Below, in pieces: positions 25,865 through 33,880 of a stretch of DNA of 64,000 nt. How positions within the stretch are numbered: position 1 is the stretch's first letter; every line of letters begins with the position of its first letter. The notes under the pieces were generated by a model. It saw only the letters and a program-made list of their open reading frames with translations, was not told the origin of the DNA and did not search any database. The translations under genes and the position numbers were made by a program. This DNA comes from Planctomicrobium piriforme (lineage in GTDB: Bacteria; Planctomycetota; Planctomycetia; Pirellulales; UBA1268), in assembly GCA_945869735.1 (NCBI GenBank), contig CAMBPQ010000001.1, forward strand, positions 80,476 to 144,475, given 5' to 3'.

Positions 25865-26878
25865 ATGTCGCGGCTTGAACAACGGCCAGGAATGGATGCA
25901 TCACCATGCCTTCGCACGTCCCAAGGCTTCACGTTGGTGGAATTGCTCGTCGTGATCGCCATTATCGGCATGCTCATGTCGCTCCTGCTGCCGGCTGTGC
26001 AATCCGCTCGCGAGTCGAGCCGGCGGACAAGCTGCTTGACGAATCTCAAGCAGCTTGCGCTGGCGATCCACTCGCACGAGGCAACTCGGCGTGTGTTTCC
26101 AGCAGCCTACGTGGCTGATACGCGAAGCCCCCAGCGGGATCCTGTCACGCTGGATGGGCCAACTGGATTTGCCTGGGGAGCCATGCTTCTGCCGTACCTG
26201 GAGGAAGCGGCGGTTCACGGAAGGCTCAACTTCAAATTGCCGTGTGCGGATCCGCAAAACGCATCGGCGGCGATCACACCGCTGTCACTGTTTCTTTGTC
26301 CCTCAGCGACGGGAGCGTCGTCGCCACTCGAGGTCAAGAACGCCTCGGGCACGGTGCTGGCGACCTTCGGCCGGGCAACCTACGTCGCCAACGCTGGACA
26401 GGAGGAGCCGTGGGGGCTTCCGTTGGAAGACTACAGCGGTATTGCGGACGGGCCTCTTTATCGGAACTCACGTACCCGCGCTTCCGATGTCACCGATGGC
26501 CTTTCCAAGACAGTTTTTCTCGGCGAGCACGTCGCGATTCTGGGAGGCAAAACCTGGGTCGGGGTCGTGCCTGGTGCGGAAGTTTGCCCCGCGGATACCA
26601 ATCGATTCCCCAACTCCACCTGCGATGCTGCCGCCACACTCGTGAATGTGCATAGCGGTCCCGCCTCAGGCGAGATCGATCCTGTGACCGGCTTCGCGCC
26701 GATTCATCCACCGAACAGTCCGCTGTGTCACGTCTGTCAGATGTTTGCGGAACACCCGGATGGAGCCAACGTCGCCCTCGGAGACGGGAGCGCCCGGTTC
26801 ATTTCTGACACGATTGACCAGCAGACATGGGCCGCGCTCTCGAGCCGGGCAAAGGGTGACATCGTGGGGGGATATTGA
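25865..26878 (+). CDS. DUF1559 prepilin-like protein
   Basis: This 337-residue protein has a basic leader, then a classic N-methylation site and helix at about 20-52 (GFTLVELLVVIAIIGMLMSL, then LPAVQSARESSRRTSC). It carries the family core (HSHEATRRVFPAAYVAD, FAWGAMLLPYLEEAAV, LSLFLCPSA, DVTDGLSKTVFLGEHV) and the C-terminal H-x9-DG motif (HPDGANVALGDG). It is exported and pseudopilin-like, with unknown role. The ATG at 25865 follows GAGAGGGA; an in-frame ATG at 25889 is also possible. A small membrane protein gene starts three bases after its stop. Confidence 0.9.
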   Translation: MSRLEQRPGMDASPCLRTSQGFTLVELLVVIAIIGMLMSLLLPAVQSARESSRRTSCLTNLKQLALAIHSHEATRRVFPAAYVADTRSPQRDPVTLDGPTGFAWGAMLLPYLEEAAVHGRLNFKLPCADPQNASAAITPLSLFLCPSATGASSPLEVKNASGTVLATFGRATYVANAGQEEPWGLPLEDYSGIADGPLYRNSRTRASDVTDGLSKTVFLGEHVAILGGKTWVGVVPGAEVCPADTNRFPNSTCDAAATLVNVHSGPASGEIDPVTGFAPIHPPNSPLCHVCQMFAEHPDGANVALGDGSARFISDTIDQQTWAALSSRAKGDIVGGY

Positions 26879-26881
26879 GGG

Positions 26882-27259
26882 ATGGCCGATCGTAATCAAG
26901 CCCCGTGGATTGCCGTGCTCATCGGCATTGTTGCCCTCACCGGGGGCACATGGATCTCCCGGTGGTGGGGCCGCCCGCCAGTCATCGAGCTCGACAACCT
27001 CAAATACATCCAACTCCTGCGAACAGCCATCTCGGCGCGTCGAGACGATTCGGTTGCCGGCGTGGAGCGTGCGGTTCGGTTACGGCACGAGGCTGGCGGG
27101 ATGTCGGCGACCGAGTTCGCCCATTTCGAATCTGTTCTCGCCGCCGCCCGTGCCGGCGAATGGGACCGGGCCAACCGGTCGGCATATGAGTTCGAGAAGG
27201 CGCAGGCGAATCGGCAGCGGAGGAAGCCTCGTGAGACGACCCATCACGATGGGCACTGA
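26882..27259 (+). CDS. Small membrane-anchored protein of unknown function
   Basis: This 125-residue protein has one N-terminal transmembrane helix (PWIAVLIGIVALTGGTWISR). A soluble, mostly helical part follows (LDNLKYIQLLRTAISARR, SATEFAHFESVLAAARAGEW), ending in a charged tail. It starts three bases after the DUF1559 gene and very likely forms an operon with it, which suggests an inner-membrane partner of that pseudopilin. No family is recognised. On the minus strand at 27310-27427 a stretch encoding GNNLLFVVPVKDVVAVFR looks protein-like but has no start or stop of its own. Confidence 0.7.
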   Translation: MADRNQAPWIAVLIGIVALTGGTWISRWWGRPPVIELDNLKYIQLLRTAISARRDDSVAGVERAVRLRHEAGGMSATEFAHFESVLAAARAGEWDRANRSAYEFEKAQANRQRRKPRETTHHDGH

Positions 27260-27427
27260 TCCTGAAGATGGAGAATCTGAAGCTGCCATCCAACCTGTGG
27301 TGTGGTGTGGGCACGGGCCACGGCGGGCATCGCTTCGCCGGAACACAGCCACGACGTCCTTCACGGGCACGACGAAGAGAAGGTTGTTGCCCTCGAGGTC
27401 AACCGGAATCGCGTTCTCGGATGCGAT

Positions 27428-27829
27428 CTAGCCCGGCAGGCTGCGGTGGAAGTGGACGTGCTTCCAGCCGCTCGCCATGCGCACCCAGACCCGCGTCTCT
27501 TCGCCGCTTGATACAACCGGGTGGCCGGCGGCATCGAGCTTCTGCACGAGCCGCACGTAGGCCACGACCGCCACGTCGTTGCCGAGCATCTTCACGACCG
27601 GTGAGGCGAGCGTCGTGGTGGTGGGCACTGCGGCCTTCGAACGGTCGCCTGCCAGATCAAAATAGAATTTGTGAAAAGGGAGCCCCTCGACGAGCTGCCC
27701 CTTGGCCTCCGGCTCGAAGCAGGTGATGTCGTCGGCAACAAGATCCTTGTAGGCCTTCCAGTCGGCCGCGGCGATGGCGTCGAGTAGGCGGCGGTTGACG
27801 GCAAGCACTTCGTCGGCAGGGCTGGGCAT
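27428..27829 (-). CDS. NTF2-like protein (CaMKII association-domain type, DUF4440-like)
   Basis: This 133-residue protein is a single NTF2-like domain: VLAVNRRLLDAIAAADWKAY, ADDITCFEPEAKGQLVEG, LPFHKFYFDL, VAVVAYVRLVQKL, and WVRMASGWKHVHFHRS at the end. This order fits the bacterial relatives of the calcium/calmodulin kinase II association domain (PF08332), small dimeric or multimeric proteins with a cone-shaped pocket. The catalytic role is unknown. It starts 16 bases after the thyX stop on the same strand, so the two are co-transcribed. Confidence 0.85.
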   Translation of the reverse strand: MPSPADEVLAVNRRLLDAIAAADWKAYKDLVADDITCFEPEAKGQLVEGLPFHKFYFDLAGDRSKAAVPTTTTLASPVVKMLGNDVAVVAYVRLVQKLDAAGHPVVSSGEETRVWVRMASGWKHVHFHRSLPG

Positions 27830-27845
27830 CGGAGTTTCCTAGGGC

Positions 27846-28775
27846 TTACGCGGAGCGGGTGACGAGGCCGAGGGCGACGAGTTTTTCGAGGCATTCATCG
27901 CGTTCACGGCTGCGGGTGAGGTCCTTCCACGACGGATCCTGTGCTGCGAGAAAGGCGTCGTGGGAGGCGGGGAAGGCCTGGCTGCCGGACTGGCTCACGA
28001 GCCGCTGGATCGTCTCGCGGTCGAGTCGCGTCAGCCGCATCGCCTCGACCCGGTAGTCGAGAAACGCCTCCCAGACGAGCGGGAAGAGTGGGGCCACGAT
28101 CTGCTGGCCGATCGTCTCGGCATAGCGGCGGATTTCGAGTTGGGCGTGAGTGTCCATCCGCAGGGCGAGGAAGTGGAGCAGGTTGTGGAGGTCGATCTTC
28201 CAGTAGGCCTCGGTGTAGGTGGAGAGGGGGAGGTCCTTGCGGGCCTGCTCCCGGGCGATGCCCGCCTCCAGCCGCTCCTCGTAGACCTTGCGGGCGAAGT
28301 TTTGCAGTTCGTGTTCCGACTGCGTGAGTCGTTCACCGTCCGACTTCGCCATCAGGCCTGCCGAGCCCTGCCGGTTGTTCGCCGCCTGGCTGCGCCACGC
28401 GTCGTCACCCGTCGCCTGCATCGAGTCGATGGCGAGCGAGTAGCGGGTCGAGTATTCGTTGACGCTCGCCATGCGGTGGCGGATCCACTGCCGCCAGCAG
28501 TCCATCGGCACCCGGACGACGAACTTCAGCTCGGCCATCTCAAAGGGTGTCGTGTGGGCATGCCGCAGGAGATATCGGATGAGCTGACGGTCGTCGCTCA
28601 CCTTCCGCGTGCCCTCGCCGTAGCTCACCCGCGCCGCCTGCACGACGGAGCCGTCGTCGCCCATGCAATCGACGAGTGCCACGAAGCCGTCGTCGAGGAC
28701 GGGAAACTTCTGCCAGCGGAGGGCATCGACGACCGTGGCGCGGTCGGGTACGGTCGAGGCGTCGGGTGCGGACAT
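27846..28775 (-). CDS. thyX: Flavin-dependent thymidylate synthase ThyX
   Basis: This 309-residue enzyme methylates dUMP to dTMP with FAD, NADPH and methylene-tetrahydrofolate. The ThyX signature is exact: WIRHRMASVNEYSTRYS. Upstream HTTPFEMAELKFVVRVPMDC and downstream KIDLHNLLHFLALRMDTHAQ and EIRRYAETIG are also family hallmarks. GGAGG lies 8 bases before the ATG at 28775; the longer frame to 28880 is not needed. It is larger than the typical 220-250 residues because of an N-terminal extension and a C-terminal helical tail. It is followed by an NTF2-like gene. No thyA is seen. Confidence 0.97.
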   Translation of the reverse strand: MSAPDASTVPDRATVVDALRWQKFPVLDDGFVALVDCMGDDGSVVQAARVSYGEGTRKVSDDRQLIRYLLRHAHTTPFEMAELKFVVRVPMDCWRQWIRHRMASVNEYSTRYSLAIDSMQATGDDAWRSQAANNRQGSAGLMAKSDGERLTQSEHELQNFARKVYEERLEAGIAREQARKDLPLSTYTEAYWKIDLHNLLHFLALRMDTHAQLEIRRYAETIGQQIVAPLFPLVWEAFLDYRVEAMRLTRLDRETIQRLVSQSGSQAFPASHDAFLAAQDPSWKDLTRSRERDECLEKLVALGLVTRSA

Positions 28776-28830
28776 GGCGGAGCCCTCCGGGTCGCAAAGC
28801 CCCACAGAATGCGGCGCCGCCCCGGTCCGG

Positions 28831-29091
28831 TCAATCCTTCGCCAGAAGTTCCTGGAGAAGCGTGGCAAGCTTACGGGCATCGTCCGACTGCCGCACCGTG
28901 TCGATCCGCTTTTGGGGCACCCCCAGCTTCGTCAGCGACCCGACGACGCTCGTCCAGACCTTCTCCCGCTTTTTCCCTTCGGCGAGATAGAGATCGGTGA
29001 CCTGCTCGCCCAGCCGCTGGAGCAGGGCTGTGTCGAGGTTGTCGTAGTAGTTCTTGACGATCGACCGCTGATATTTTGTGAGTTCCGCCAT
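28831..29091 (-). CDS. Conserved-looking small protein of unknown function
   Basis: This 86-residue all-helical, charged protein (MAELTKYQRSIVKNYYDNLD, QRLGEQVTDLYLAEGKK, KLATLLQELLAKD) starts at the ATG at 29091. It has no signal peptide or membrane segment. It is encoded 55 bp upstream of thyX on the same strand and divergently from the ferredoxin gene. The composition and compact helical pattern argue for a real gene. I recall similar short proteins in other planctomycetes but no function. Confidence 0.65.
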   Translation of the reverse strand: MAELTKYQRSIVKNYYDNLDTALLQRLGEQVTDLYLAEGKKREKVWTSVVGSLTKLGVPQKRIDTVRQSDDARKLATLLQELLAKD

Positions 29092-29172
29092 CGACCGAAT
29101 CCTTGTCGCTGGAAGGTTGTCCGCGAGCCGGCTACAGTATCGGCGAAAGTCCCCCGATTCATCGAGGTTTCC

Positions 29173-29520
29173 ATGCCCACGATCACGTTCGCCAACGAAA
29201 AGAAGGAAATTCAGGTGCCGGCCGGGGCGAATCTCCGGAAGGAAGCGATCCGGGCCGGGGTGCAGCTCTACCCTGGAATCCACAAGATCGCCAACTGCCA
29301 CGGCTTCGGCTCATGCGGCAGCTGTCGGGTGCTGATCACCAAGGGCATGGAGAACTGCAGCAAGAGGGGGCTCTTGGAGTCGGCCCGGATGGCAGTGTCG
29401 CTGGCCTACATCGGCAACGAGTCGCAGATGCGGCTGGCCTGTCAGACGAAGGTCAAGGGCGACATCACCGTCACCACCCAGCCGACGCTCAACCTCTTTG
29501 GCGAAAACTTCTTCAGTTGA
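29173..29520 (+). CDS. 2Fe-2S ferredoxin
   Basis: This 115-residue beta-grasp ferredoxin has cluster ligands Cys42, Cys48, Cys51 (NCHGFGSCGSCRV) and Cys90 (MRLACQTKV). The first spacing (C-x5-C-x2-C) is the one seen in adrenodoxin/CheW-neighbouring and chloroplast-like ferredoxins. It should carry single electrons in the cytoplasm. A P-II gene follows on the same strand 31 bp later; no obvious reductase partner is near. Confidence 0.92.
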   Translation: MPTITFANEKKEIQVPAGANLRKEAIRAGVQLYPGIHKIANCHGFGSCGSCRVLITKGMENCSKRGLLESARMAVSLAYIGNESQMRLACQTKVKGDITVTTQPTLNLFGENFFS

Positions 29521-29521
29521 C

Positions 29522-29549
29522 CCGAGTTGATTGATCCGAGTTGATTGAT
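29522..29549 (+). repeat. 14-bp tandem duplication between ferredoxin and P-II genes
   Basis: CCGAGTTGATTGAT occurs twice head to tail (29522-29535 and 29536-29549), ending two bases before the P-II ATG. A Shine-Dalgarno sequence is lacking in this leader, so the duplication may affect translation of the P-II gene. Confidence 0.7.
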
Positions 29550-29551
29550 CC

Positions 29552-29860
29552 ATGAAGGAAGTGATCGCCATCGTCAAGCCGTTTCTCGCAGAGCGGGTGC
29601 TCGAAGCGCTCAAGCTGGCGCCACTCGAGGCCTGCACGGTCCGCGAGGTCAAGGGTTACGGCCGGCAGAAGAGTTATCTCGATGCCTACGGTGACAGCGA
29701 ATATTCGCTTGCGTTTTTGCCGAAGGTCGAGATTCAGATGTGGGTCGACGATGCCCGGGTCGACGAGGTGGTAGAGCGGATCACAGCCGCAGCCCGCACC
29801 GGCCGGATGGGTGACGGTAAGATCTTCGTGCTTCCGGCCACCGCGATCGTCGTGGTCTGA
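29552..29860 (+). CDS. P-II family nitrogen regulatory protein
   Basis: This 102-residue trimeric signalling protein has residues KGYGRQKSYLDAYGDSEYSL forming the T-loop. Tyr51, the uridylylation site of GlnB, is kept in SEYSL. The ATP/2-oxoglutarate region reads RTGRMGDGKIFVLPAT. The protein is shorter than E. coli GlnB (112) and ends directly after the last strand. P-II proteins sense nitrogen, carbon and energy state and bind partner enzymes or AmtB; neither amtB nor glnA is nearby, so its target is unknown. It may be co-transcribed with the ferredoxin gene. Confidence 0.88.
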   Translation: MKEVIAIVKPFLAERVLEALKLAPLEACTVREVKGYGRQKSYLDAYGDSEYSLAFLPKVEIQMWVDDARVDEVVERITAAARTGRMGDGKIFVLPATAIVVV

Positions 29861-29863
29861 CGG

Positions 29864-30724
29864 CTACCGGAAGATGCCGGTGGCGTACCAGATGCTGTTT
29901 GTCCCGCGGCGGATGTCGTAGCCATACGATGCATGCCGGCCGCTGACGGCCCGCCAGTGCCCCGACGATTGTCGCCAACTGGCAACGCAATCGACGCACG
30001 AGTCGAGAAGATCCTGGTGTTCCCAGCTCTCGGCACAGACTTCCGCCGCGGCCCCGCCGATCCGCTGCGACCGCACGTCCCAGCCATGATGGCCCTGGCG
30101 GCGAATCCTGGCCTGATGGGCGGAGTGTGTCTCGGCCTCGGCGCAGAGTCCGGGGTCGCACGACCCCTGCGTGCTGCAGGGCCGCTCGGGATGAATCCGC
30201 ACGGCCATGACCATCGACCGCTGCGTCAGCGATGCCGGCGGAAGCGACGCGAGCGCGTCGATGTGCTCTGGCGCGAAGCGGTAATACTTCCCCGGCGTGC
30301 GGGGGAGTATGGAGACGATCCTCCCATGCCAGGGAGCATGCGCGTGGTCGACCACGAAGAGGCCGGGGCCGCCGCGCATCTCAACGAGGCTCGGATCGCC
30401 GACAAGGGCTGCCGCGTCGGCCAGGCCGAGGCGACAGAGCACCCAGGGGGTGCCGCTGGCGGCAAACCGCTCCTGAACGTCGGGCTGCTCAAGCCGGCTG
30501 CCGGCGGCGTCGCCCTTTTCGCCGCTCTGGGGCTCGACCGACACCAGCAGCATTGCCCCGGTCTGCCGGGCGGCATCGCTGGCGGCGCCGTAGTCGTCGA
30601 TCCGTTGGATGCCGGCGGACGAGACGGCGGCGGCTGACAGCGGCGTCACTGCCGAGACACACTGCCCCGCGATGGCTGCTGCCGTGAAGACACTGCAGCA
30701 GATCCGCAGAAACGTGACGCGCAT
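29864..30724 (-). CDS. Secreted protein with thioredoxin-like N-terminal half, unknown function
   Basis: This 286-residue protein has a signal peptide at 1-28 (LRICCSVFTAAAIAGQCVSA). Residues about 40-160 have the order of a thioredoxin-like fold (DDYGAASDAARQTGAMLLVS, then GGPGLFVVDH) but no CxxC. The C-terminal part is rich in His, Cys and Trp (ESWEHQDLLDSCVDCVASWR, SGHWRAVSGRHASYGYDIRR), with a pattern reminiscent of a CAP-like domain (SxGHW). AGGTG lies before the ATG at 30724, which was preferred over an ATG 27 bases further upstream. It converges on the P-II gene with a three-base gap. Confidence 0.65.
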   Translation of the reverse strand: MRVTFLRICCSVFTAAAIAGQCVSAVTPLSAAAVSSAGIQRIDDYGAASDAARQTGAMLLVSVEPQSGEKGDAAGSRLEQPDVQERFAASGTPWVLCRLGLADAAALVGDPSLVEMRGGPGLFVVDHAHAPWHGRIVSILPRTPGKYYRFAPEHIDALASLPPASLTQRSMVMAVRIHPERPCSTQGSCDPGLCAEAETHSAHQARIRRQGHHGWDVRSQRIGGAAAEVCAESWEHQDLLDSCVDCVASWRQSSGHWRAVSGRHASYGYDIRRGTNSIWYATGIFR

Positions 30725-31084
30725 CAGACACCTCATGAGAAGGCAGGGCACTTCTGTGCCCGGGCAACCGCCAGGGAACGGCGTCGATTGAACGCCTCGC
30801 GCCGGCCGCTGGCAAGCAACAAGGGCTACGTTGACTGTGCCGATCGGGTCGACTTTGCATGACTTACGACGGCCGCAATTTGTGGCAACTCCCGTGCCAG
30901 CAACGGCTTAACGCCGGGAGCGAGAAAATTCCACGATCAGCGTTCCCAAATGGGGGGAACTCGGCCCCCAGCGAGCTGCTGTGGAGGCTGGAAAGCCAAT
31001 CGGGCTACACTTCAGCCCCTTCGACCCGGGGCGGCCTGCCCCCCGTTTCGGCCCCAGTCGCAGCACCCTAGGACGAACGACCGC
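30725..31084. other. Intergenic region without a gene
   Basis: In 360 bp between divergent genes the only structures seen are a small hairpin GGGCAC-TTCT-GTGCCC at 30746-30761, close to the minus-strand start at 30724, and GC-rich leader sequence before the plus-strand start at 31085. No clear promoter could be assigned. Confidence 0.4.
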
Positions 31085-33043
31085 ATGACTTCACTTCGCC
31101 TCGCCCGTTTCCTACCCGTCGTCGCCCTCGTCCTGGTGTTGATCGATGCGGAGGCCGTGCGGGCCGCCGATCTTGCCACGCTGGCCGATCAACCGCTCGG
31201 TCAGGGCGAAGCGTTCCGGCCGGTGTCGCCCGGTCGGCTCGCTGCGGCAGCTTCGAAACTCCGCGAGGCTCTCGGGCCGCTCGACCGTCTGCTGGCCCGC
31301 AGTGCCAGCGGCACCAATTGGAAGACCTACCTCGACTGGGCCGCTCTTCAGCAGCAGGCGGCGTCTGGTTCGAATGCCGACGCTTCCGTACTCCGCCGCG
31401 TCTTCGGCCGGCTCGACGCCGGCGAAAACGGTCTGGAGATGCCGCCGTTCGCTGCCGTCCGCCGGGCCGTGGCCGGGTATCTTGAGGCCGCTGACGCCGC
31501 CACGAACCCGCAGGCGGGCGACGTCTATCTGCAACGGCTCGACAAGCTTGCGGCCGCCGTCGCCGCCGGTGCCTCGACAGGCGTTCCTGAGTCACTCGAC
31601 GCTGTTGGCCCGTTGCTCGCGCGGCTCGAGGACTCAGGCCAGGCGCCCGGAGTCATTGCCCGCATTCGCGGCGCCGTGAGCCGTCCCAACCTCTTCCTCG
31701 AGGTTGACGAAAGCCTGTTGGCCAGGGGTGTAAACCGCTCCGTCGACGACGTCTCGCCCATCAATGATGTTGTGCTCGGCACGCGTGTTCGGGGCACTGG
31801 ACACACGACCGGTTTGGTGCGGCTCGATTTCGTCCCCTCGTCGGCAAGCGCCGTGGTCGACATCTCCCTCGACGCCACGAACTATTCTGACACGAAGGGC
31901 TCGCAGGGGCCGGTCACCGTCCGTACGTTCGGCACCACAAAGGTCGATGCCCGCAAGCGGATGCTGATCGACGACCAGCGCATCGTCGCGCTTCCCGTCG
32001 AGGCCAGCGCCTCGACCAACACGCGGACGGCCGGCATTGGTGTCAATAAAAAGTTCGGCCAGCGGCTGATCCGTAAGATCGCCAGCAAGAAGATCGCCGA
32101 GATGCGGCCCAAGGCGGAGGCGATCGCGGAGAACAAGGCCCGCGAGAAGGTGCGTGAGCAGTTCGAGTCGCAGACGTCGGCGGCGATCGGCCAGGCCTCG
32201 CGTGACTACCAGGCAAAGTTCCGCCAGCCGCTCATGGAGCGGGGCTGGTACCCCGAGCTCCTCCAGTTGAATACCACCCAGTCGCGGCTGTGCGTCACGG
32301 CCCGCAAGTCGCTGGCCGACCAGATCGCGGCCTTCACCGCCCCGCCGGCCATCGATCCCGACGCCGTGCTCTCGGCGCGGGTTCACGAGACGATGGTCAA
32401 CAACACCGCCGAGATCACGCTCGGCGGGCGGACGATCACGCAGCAGTTCGTCGAGGAGCAGATGAAAAAGAACAACATCGCGGTGCCGATGGAATTTCAG
32501 AACGACGCTGACCAGCCGCCCTGGTCGATCACGTTCGCGAAGCGGCGGCCCGTCGATCTCGATGTCGAAGACAACCGGGTGAAGATGACCGTCCGGGGCA
32601 CCCGCTACACCTCCGGCGATCGGGAGTTCGATGCGATGGACGTCTGGGCGGTCTATCGGATCGAGCCGGGCCACCCCGGGATCCGTCTCGTCCGCGATGG
32701 CGACGTGCAGATCTACCCGCCGGGATTCGTGCCGGGGGGCGGCGAGAAGCTCTCGGTGTCGCAGACGTCGCTGCGGCGGATTCTCCAGAAGCGATTCAAC
32801 AAGGTCTTCAAGGAGGTGGTCGACGTGGAGCCACTGAAGCTCCCGGGCGAACTGGAGCAGGCCGGCCCGCTACCGATGGAGCAACTCGACGCCCGTAAGG
32901 ACGGCTGGCTGGCAGCCGGCTGGCGGAAGGCCTATCCGGTGGTCTATGAGTCGGCCCCGCAGGAGACCACCGTCTCCGGTGAGCCGACGCTCGCCGCGGC
33001 CATCGGGGCCAGGATCATCGAGACATCCTTCCTCGCGCCGTAG
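31085..33043 (+). CDS. Large secreted protein of unknown function
   Basis: This 652-residue protein has a signal peptide (RFLPVVALVLVLIDAEAVRA). The N-terminal 180 residues are Ala-rich helical (KLREALGPLDRLLARSASG). A beta-rich middle follows (PNLFLEVDESLLARGVNRSV, ATNYSDTKGSQGPVTVRTFG), then a basic helical block (KIASKKIAEMRPKAEAIAEN, KAREKVREQFESQTSAAIGQ), and a C-terminal part with RRPVDLDVEDNRVKMTVRGT and VWAVYRIEPG. No known domain is recognised. The alternating architecture suggests an envelope scaffold. It looks monocistronic. Confidence 0.78.
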   Translation: MTSLRLARFLPVVALVLVLIDAEAVRAADLATLADQPLGQGEAFRPVSPGRLAAAASKLREALGPLDRLLARSASGTNWKTYLDWAALQQQAASGSNADASVLRRVFGRLDAGENGLEMPPFAAVRRAVAGYLEAADAATNPQAGDVYLQRLDKLAAAVAAGASTGVPESLDAVGPLLARLEDSGQAPGVIARIRGAVSRPNLFLEVDESLLARGVNRSVDDVSPINDVVLGTRVRGTGHTTGLVRLDFVPSSASAVVDISLDATNYSDTKGSQGPVTVRTFGTTKVDARKRMLIDDQRIVALPVEASASTNTRTAGIGVNKKFGQRLIRKIASKKIAEMRPKAEAIAENKAREKVREQFESQTSAAIGQASRDYQAKFRQPLMERGWYPELLQLNTTQSRLCVTARKSLADQIAAFTAPPAIDPDAVLSARVHETMVNNTAEITLGGRTITQQFVEEQMKKNNIAVPMEFQNDADQPPWSITFAKRRPVDLDVEDNRVKMTVRGTRYTSGDREFDAMDVWAVYRIEPGHPGIRLVRDGDVQIYPPGFVPGGGEKLSVSQTSLRRILQKRFNKVFKEVVDVEPLKLPGELEQAGPLPMEQLDARKDGWLAAGWRKAYPVVYESAPQETTVSGEPTLAAAIGARIIETSFLAP

Positions 33044-33072
33044 GCCAATCAGGCTTCGTCACGGGGAGGCAC

Positions 33073-33567
33073 TCACTTCAGCGGCGCGAGGCCGGTGGTG
33101 GCACGGAGGGTGTGGATCTTTGCCCATGCCGCCGGCGCTTTCCTCAACAGCCCGATAAGTTGGGACGTGTTGATGCCAAGCACCTGGGCGGCTGGTGCCA
33201 TCTGCCAGCCAACCGCCTGAAGTTGATCGAAGGCTTCGGCGAGGAGAGCCGGATAGTCGTCGTGGCCCACGCTGATGAGGAGCTGCCGGCCGCGGGTGCG
33301 GGACCGCCAGCATTCCGACGGCTGTGGCCCCGCTGGCGTGCGATGTTCGGTGGCCAAACGGAGCCGGAGCCGCCGGAGGGCCATGCGGCGGTTCTCCGAC
33401 TGCGAACGCCGCTCGGAGGCTTCCGCGGCGATCCCCGTGGGCCTGTGGACAAGCACGACGGCGGTCTCGACCTTGTTGCGGTGCTGGCCGCCGGGGCCGC
33501 TGCGACGGGTGCGGACTTCATCGCACTGTTTGGCAAGTGTGGCCGGTGGAAGAGCGGCTGGATGCAT
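33073..33567 (-). CDS. Peptide chain release factor-like protein (GGQ domain)
   Basis: This 164-residue protein has the catalytic GGQ at 26-28 in RTRRSGPGGQHRNKVETAVV, the peptidyl-tRNA hydrolysis loop of class I release factors, followed by PTGIAAEASERRSQSENRRM, the family's R/K-rich continuation. It lacks the codon-recognition domains, so it is of the ArfB/PrfH-like stand-alone type, perhaps rescuing stalled ribosomes like the tmRNA partner SmpB encoded at 40977. Residues 95-164 form an extension without the basic tail typical of ArfB. The ATG at 33567 starts just before the domain; the longer open frame to 33906 is repeat-derived. Confidence 0.88.
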   Translation of the reverse strand: MHPAALPPATLAKQCDEVRTRRSGPGGQHRNKVETAVVLVHRPTGIAAEASERRSQSENRRMALRRLRLRLATEHRTPAGPQPSECWRSRTRGRQLLISVGHDDYPALLAEAFDQLQAVGWQMAPAAQVLGINTSQLIGLLRKAPAAWAKIHTLRATTGLAPLK

Positions 33568-33666
33568 GGTGAAAGGCGATCGCAGAGGGTTGAGGACCGA
33601 CGTCGGCATCGTCGCCGGGAATGGGCTTCGGATGTCGGCCATCGGATGCCACAGCCAAGCTAGATC

Positions 33667-33843
33667 GCATTTGACTGAGGTGGAACACCGGCTCGGGGGC
33701 GGCAAAAGTCTCGTCTCCGGGGCGAGGATACGCCCCAGGCTCCTCGAGCGTTCGCCGACCCCCTTGCCTCCCGTCAGGAAGCCGCAAGCGCAAGCGTGGG
33801 GAATGCGGGTAGCACCCCGCCCCGCTCCACCAAAGGCAGATCC
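33667..33843 (+). repeat. Dispersed repeat family A, copy 3, with an inserted family B unit
   Basis: The left end GCATTTGACTGAGGTGGAAC and right end GCTCCACCAAAGGCAGATCC are imperfect inverted copies. The core carries GGCGGCAAAAGTCTCGTCTC and GGCTCCTCGAGCGTTCGCCG. In its right half a reverse family B unit (CAGGAAGCCGCAAGCGCAAG, 33773-33805) is embedded, which makes this copy longer (177 bp). It occupies the 313-bp gap before 33881; nothing else is seen there. Confidence 0.75.
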
Positions 33844-33880
33844 GCTCTTGGTTTCCGCTGTGGGTTTCCGCTGTGGGTTT

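Noticed and set aside
27310..27427. Minus-strand stretch encoding GNNLLFVVPVKDVVAVFR, possibly a gene remnant
   Set aside because: It is under 40 codons of protein-like sequence, with no start, stop context or family match; mentioned only with the neighbouring gene.
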